A program made the translations under genes and the position numbers. From Prevotellaceae bacterium (GTDB lineage: Bacteria > Bacteroidota > Bacteroidia > Bacteroidales > Bacteroidaceae): 53,295 nt of DNA. The DNA is taken from NCBI GenBank assembly GCA_029218445.1, contig JAQXRI010000008.1:1-53295 (forward strand). The letters are read 5' to 3'. The notes beneath the pieces were generated by a model. It saw only the letters and a list, made by a program, of their open reading frames with translations, was not told the origin of the DNA and made no database searches. Below, in pieces: positions 52,995-53,295 of the stretch; the stretch's first letter is position 1, and the number at the start of each line of letters is the position of its first letter.

Positions 52995-53141
52995 GGCAGA
53001 GCTAGAAGGCACGGAGTGCCATAACTGACATGAAAGAGCAAAAAACTGCAATGTTTTTCCATTTCTACTTTTTGGGAGTGGCGTGTGAAAATGGGTCAAA
53101 ATTGGGCGATTTTAGGACACCACAGTTTAGTTAATAAGTAG

Positions 53142-53150
53142 TAATTTTGC
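53142..53150 (+). promoter_or_regulatory. Possible -7 box near the right edge
   Basis: TAATTTTGC at 53142-53150 fits the -7 element; no good -33 is visible. The gene it would serve is beyond the window. Confidence 0.35.
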
Positions 53151-53180
53151 AGCGGAAAAGGGAGGGAGAGTATTGGGGAA

Positions 53181-53270
53181 GGTAGAAGGTAGAGGGTAGA
53201 AGGTAGAGATTACCGAACTGCCAATAAATCACGTGTAGAACTATTCTCTACCCTCTGCCTTCTCGACCTA
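53181..53270. repeat. Purine-rich heptamer repeat with inverted partner
   Basis: Four tandem heptamers GGTAGAA/GGTAGAG fill 53181-53208, and an imperfect reverse-complement run CTCTACC-CTCTGCC-TTCTCGACC lies at 53246-53270, so the two could pair around a 37-nt loop. The rest of 52995-53295 shows no gene. Confidence 0.7.
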
Positions 53271-53295
53271 CCCCTACTCTATTTCCTTTTCGATA

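Noticed and set aside
53142..53150. Promoter-like box at the right edge taken as proof of a gene
   Set aside because: Only the -7 half is present and no frame follows in the window; it is listed as a weak site only.

Overview
The window looks like a chromosomal segment of a Bacteroidales bacterium, most likely Prevotellaceae. The evidence is of three kinds. First, most intergenic gaps carry the Bacteroidetes promoter signature (TTTG, 19-20 nt, TAnnTTTGC). Second, lineage-typical families are present: DUF4270, DUF4296, DUF3256 and DUF5686 proteins, ABfr-like sigma factors, a TonB-dependent receptor with a CarboxypepD-like N-terminus, and secreted proteins ending in type IX-like tails. Third, the metabolic set fits, with methylmalonyl-CoA decarboxylase genes, CstA transporters and a CBM20-GH77 glucanotransferase. 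I see no prophage, transposase, CRISPR array or rRNA operon. The species cannot be named from this sequence alone.

Layout. 1-608 is non-coding and unusual: a terminator, four iteron-like GTAAACTT repeats, and a nested 195-bp dyad around an AT palindrome. 609-2711 holds a small lipoprotein, an RpoD-like sigma factor, a secreted basic protein and a 43-aa protein. 2724-7680 has DUF4270 and a one-domain glycogen synthase on the minus strand, divergent from panC-panD-rsmG-MBL hydrolase. 7873-16943 is one long minus-strand operon: ileS, a TraR/DksA-like gene, lspA, a DUF4296 lipoprotein, a 75-aa protein, a nucleoside MFS permease, a BFN-like protein, rsmE and a DUF3256 protein. 17047-20384 is malQ plus a HAD phosphatase, divergent from a ClpC-type ATPase at 20625.

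23211-29080 holds a 5'-nucleotidase, nudC, tRNA-Val, tRNA-Tyr, a second RpoD-like sigma factor and a DUF5686 protein. 29168-36801 (minus) holds nagB and then a run cstA-cstA-OMP-nadC-mtaB-GT2. 36904-40656 (plus) holds a GHL10 glycosidase-like protein, ruvC and a double-ATPase ABC protein. 40696-44168 (minus) holds a WG-repeat protein and the methylmalonyl-CoA module (mce, mmdA, a short OadG-like subunit, a biotin carrier). 44338-47759 holds a TonB receptor and a GNAT-like protein. 47875-50301 is a nitroreductase-DUF2520-kdsC-maf operon. 50302-51500 is a 1.2-kb gene-poor stretch rich in palindromes, with a possible small RNA. 51501-52994 is a secreted endonuclease I, followed by purine-rich heptamer repeats.

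Most of the window is ordinary housekeeping. The points most worth a second look are: (i) a full-consensus sigma-54 promoter inside the leader of the ClpC gene, in addition to a housekeeping promoter; (ii) the iteron and cruciform array at the left edge; (iii) a promoter followed about 75 nt later by an intrinsic terminator with no gene between them; (iv) an in-frame Arg/Gly-rich tail behind a single stop codon; and (v) a methylmalonyl-CoA decarboxylase operon lacking its sodium-pump subunit and carrying a delta subunit without its membrane anchor. All coordinates come from reading the sequence; no database search was run.
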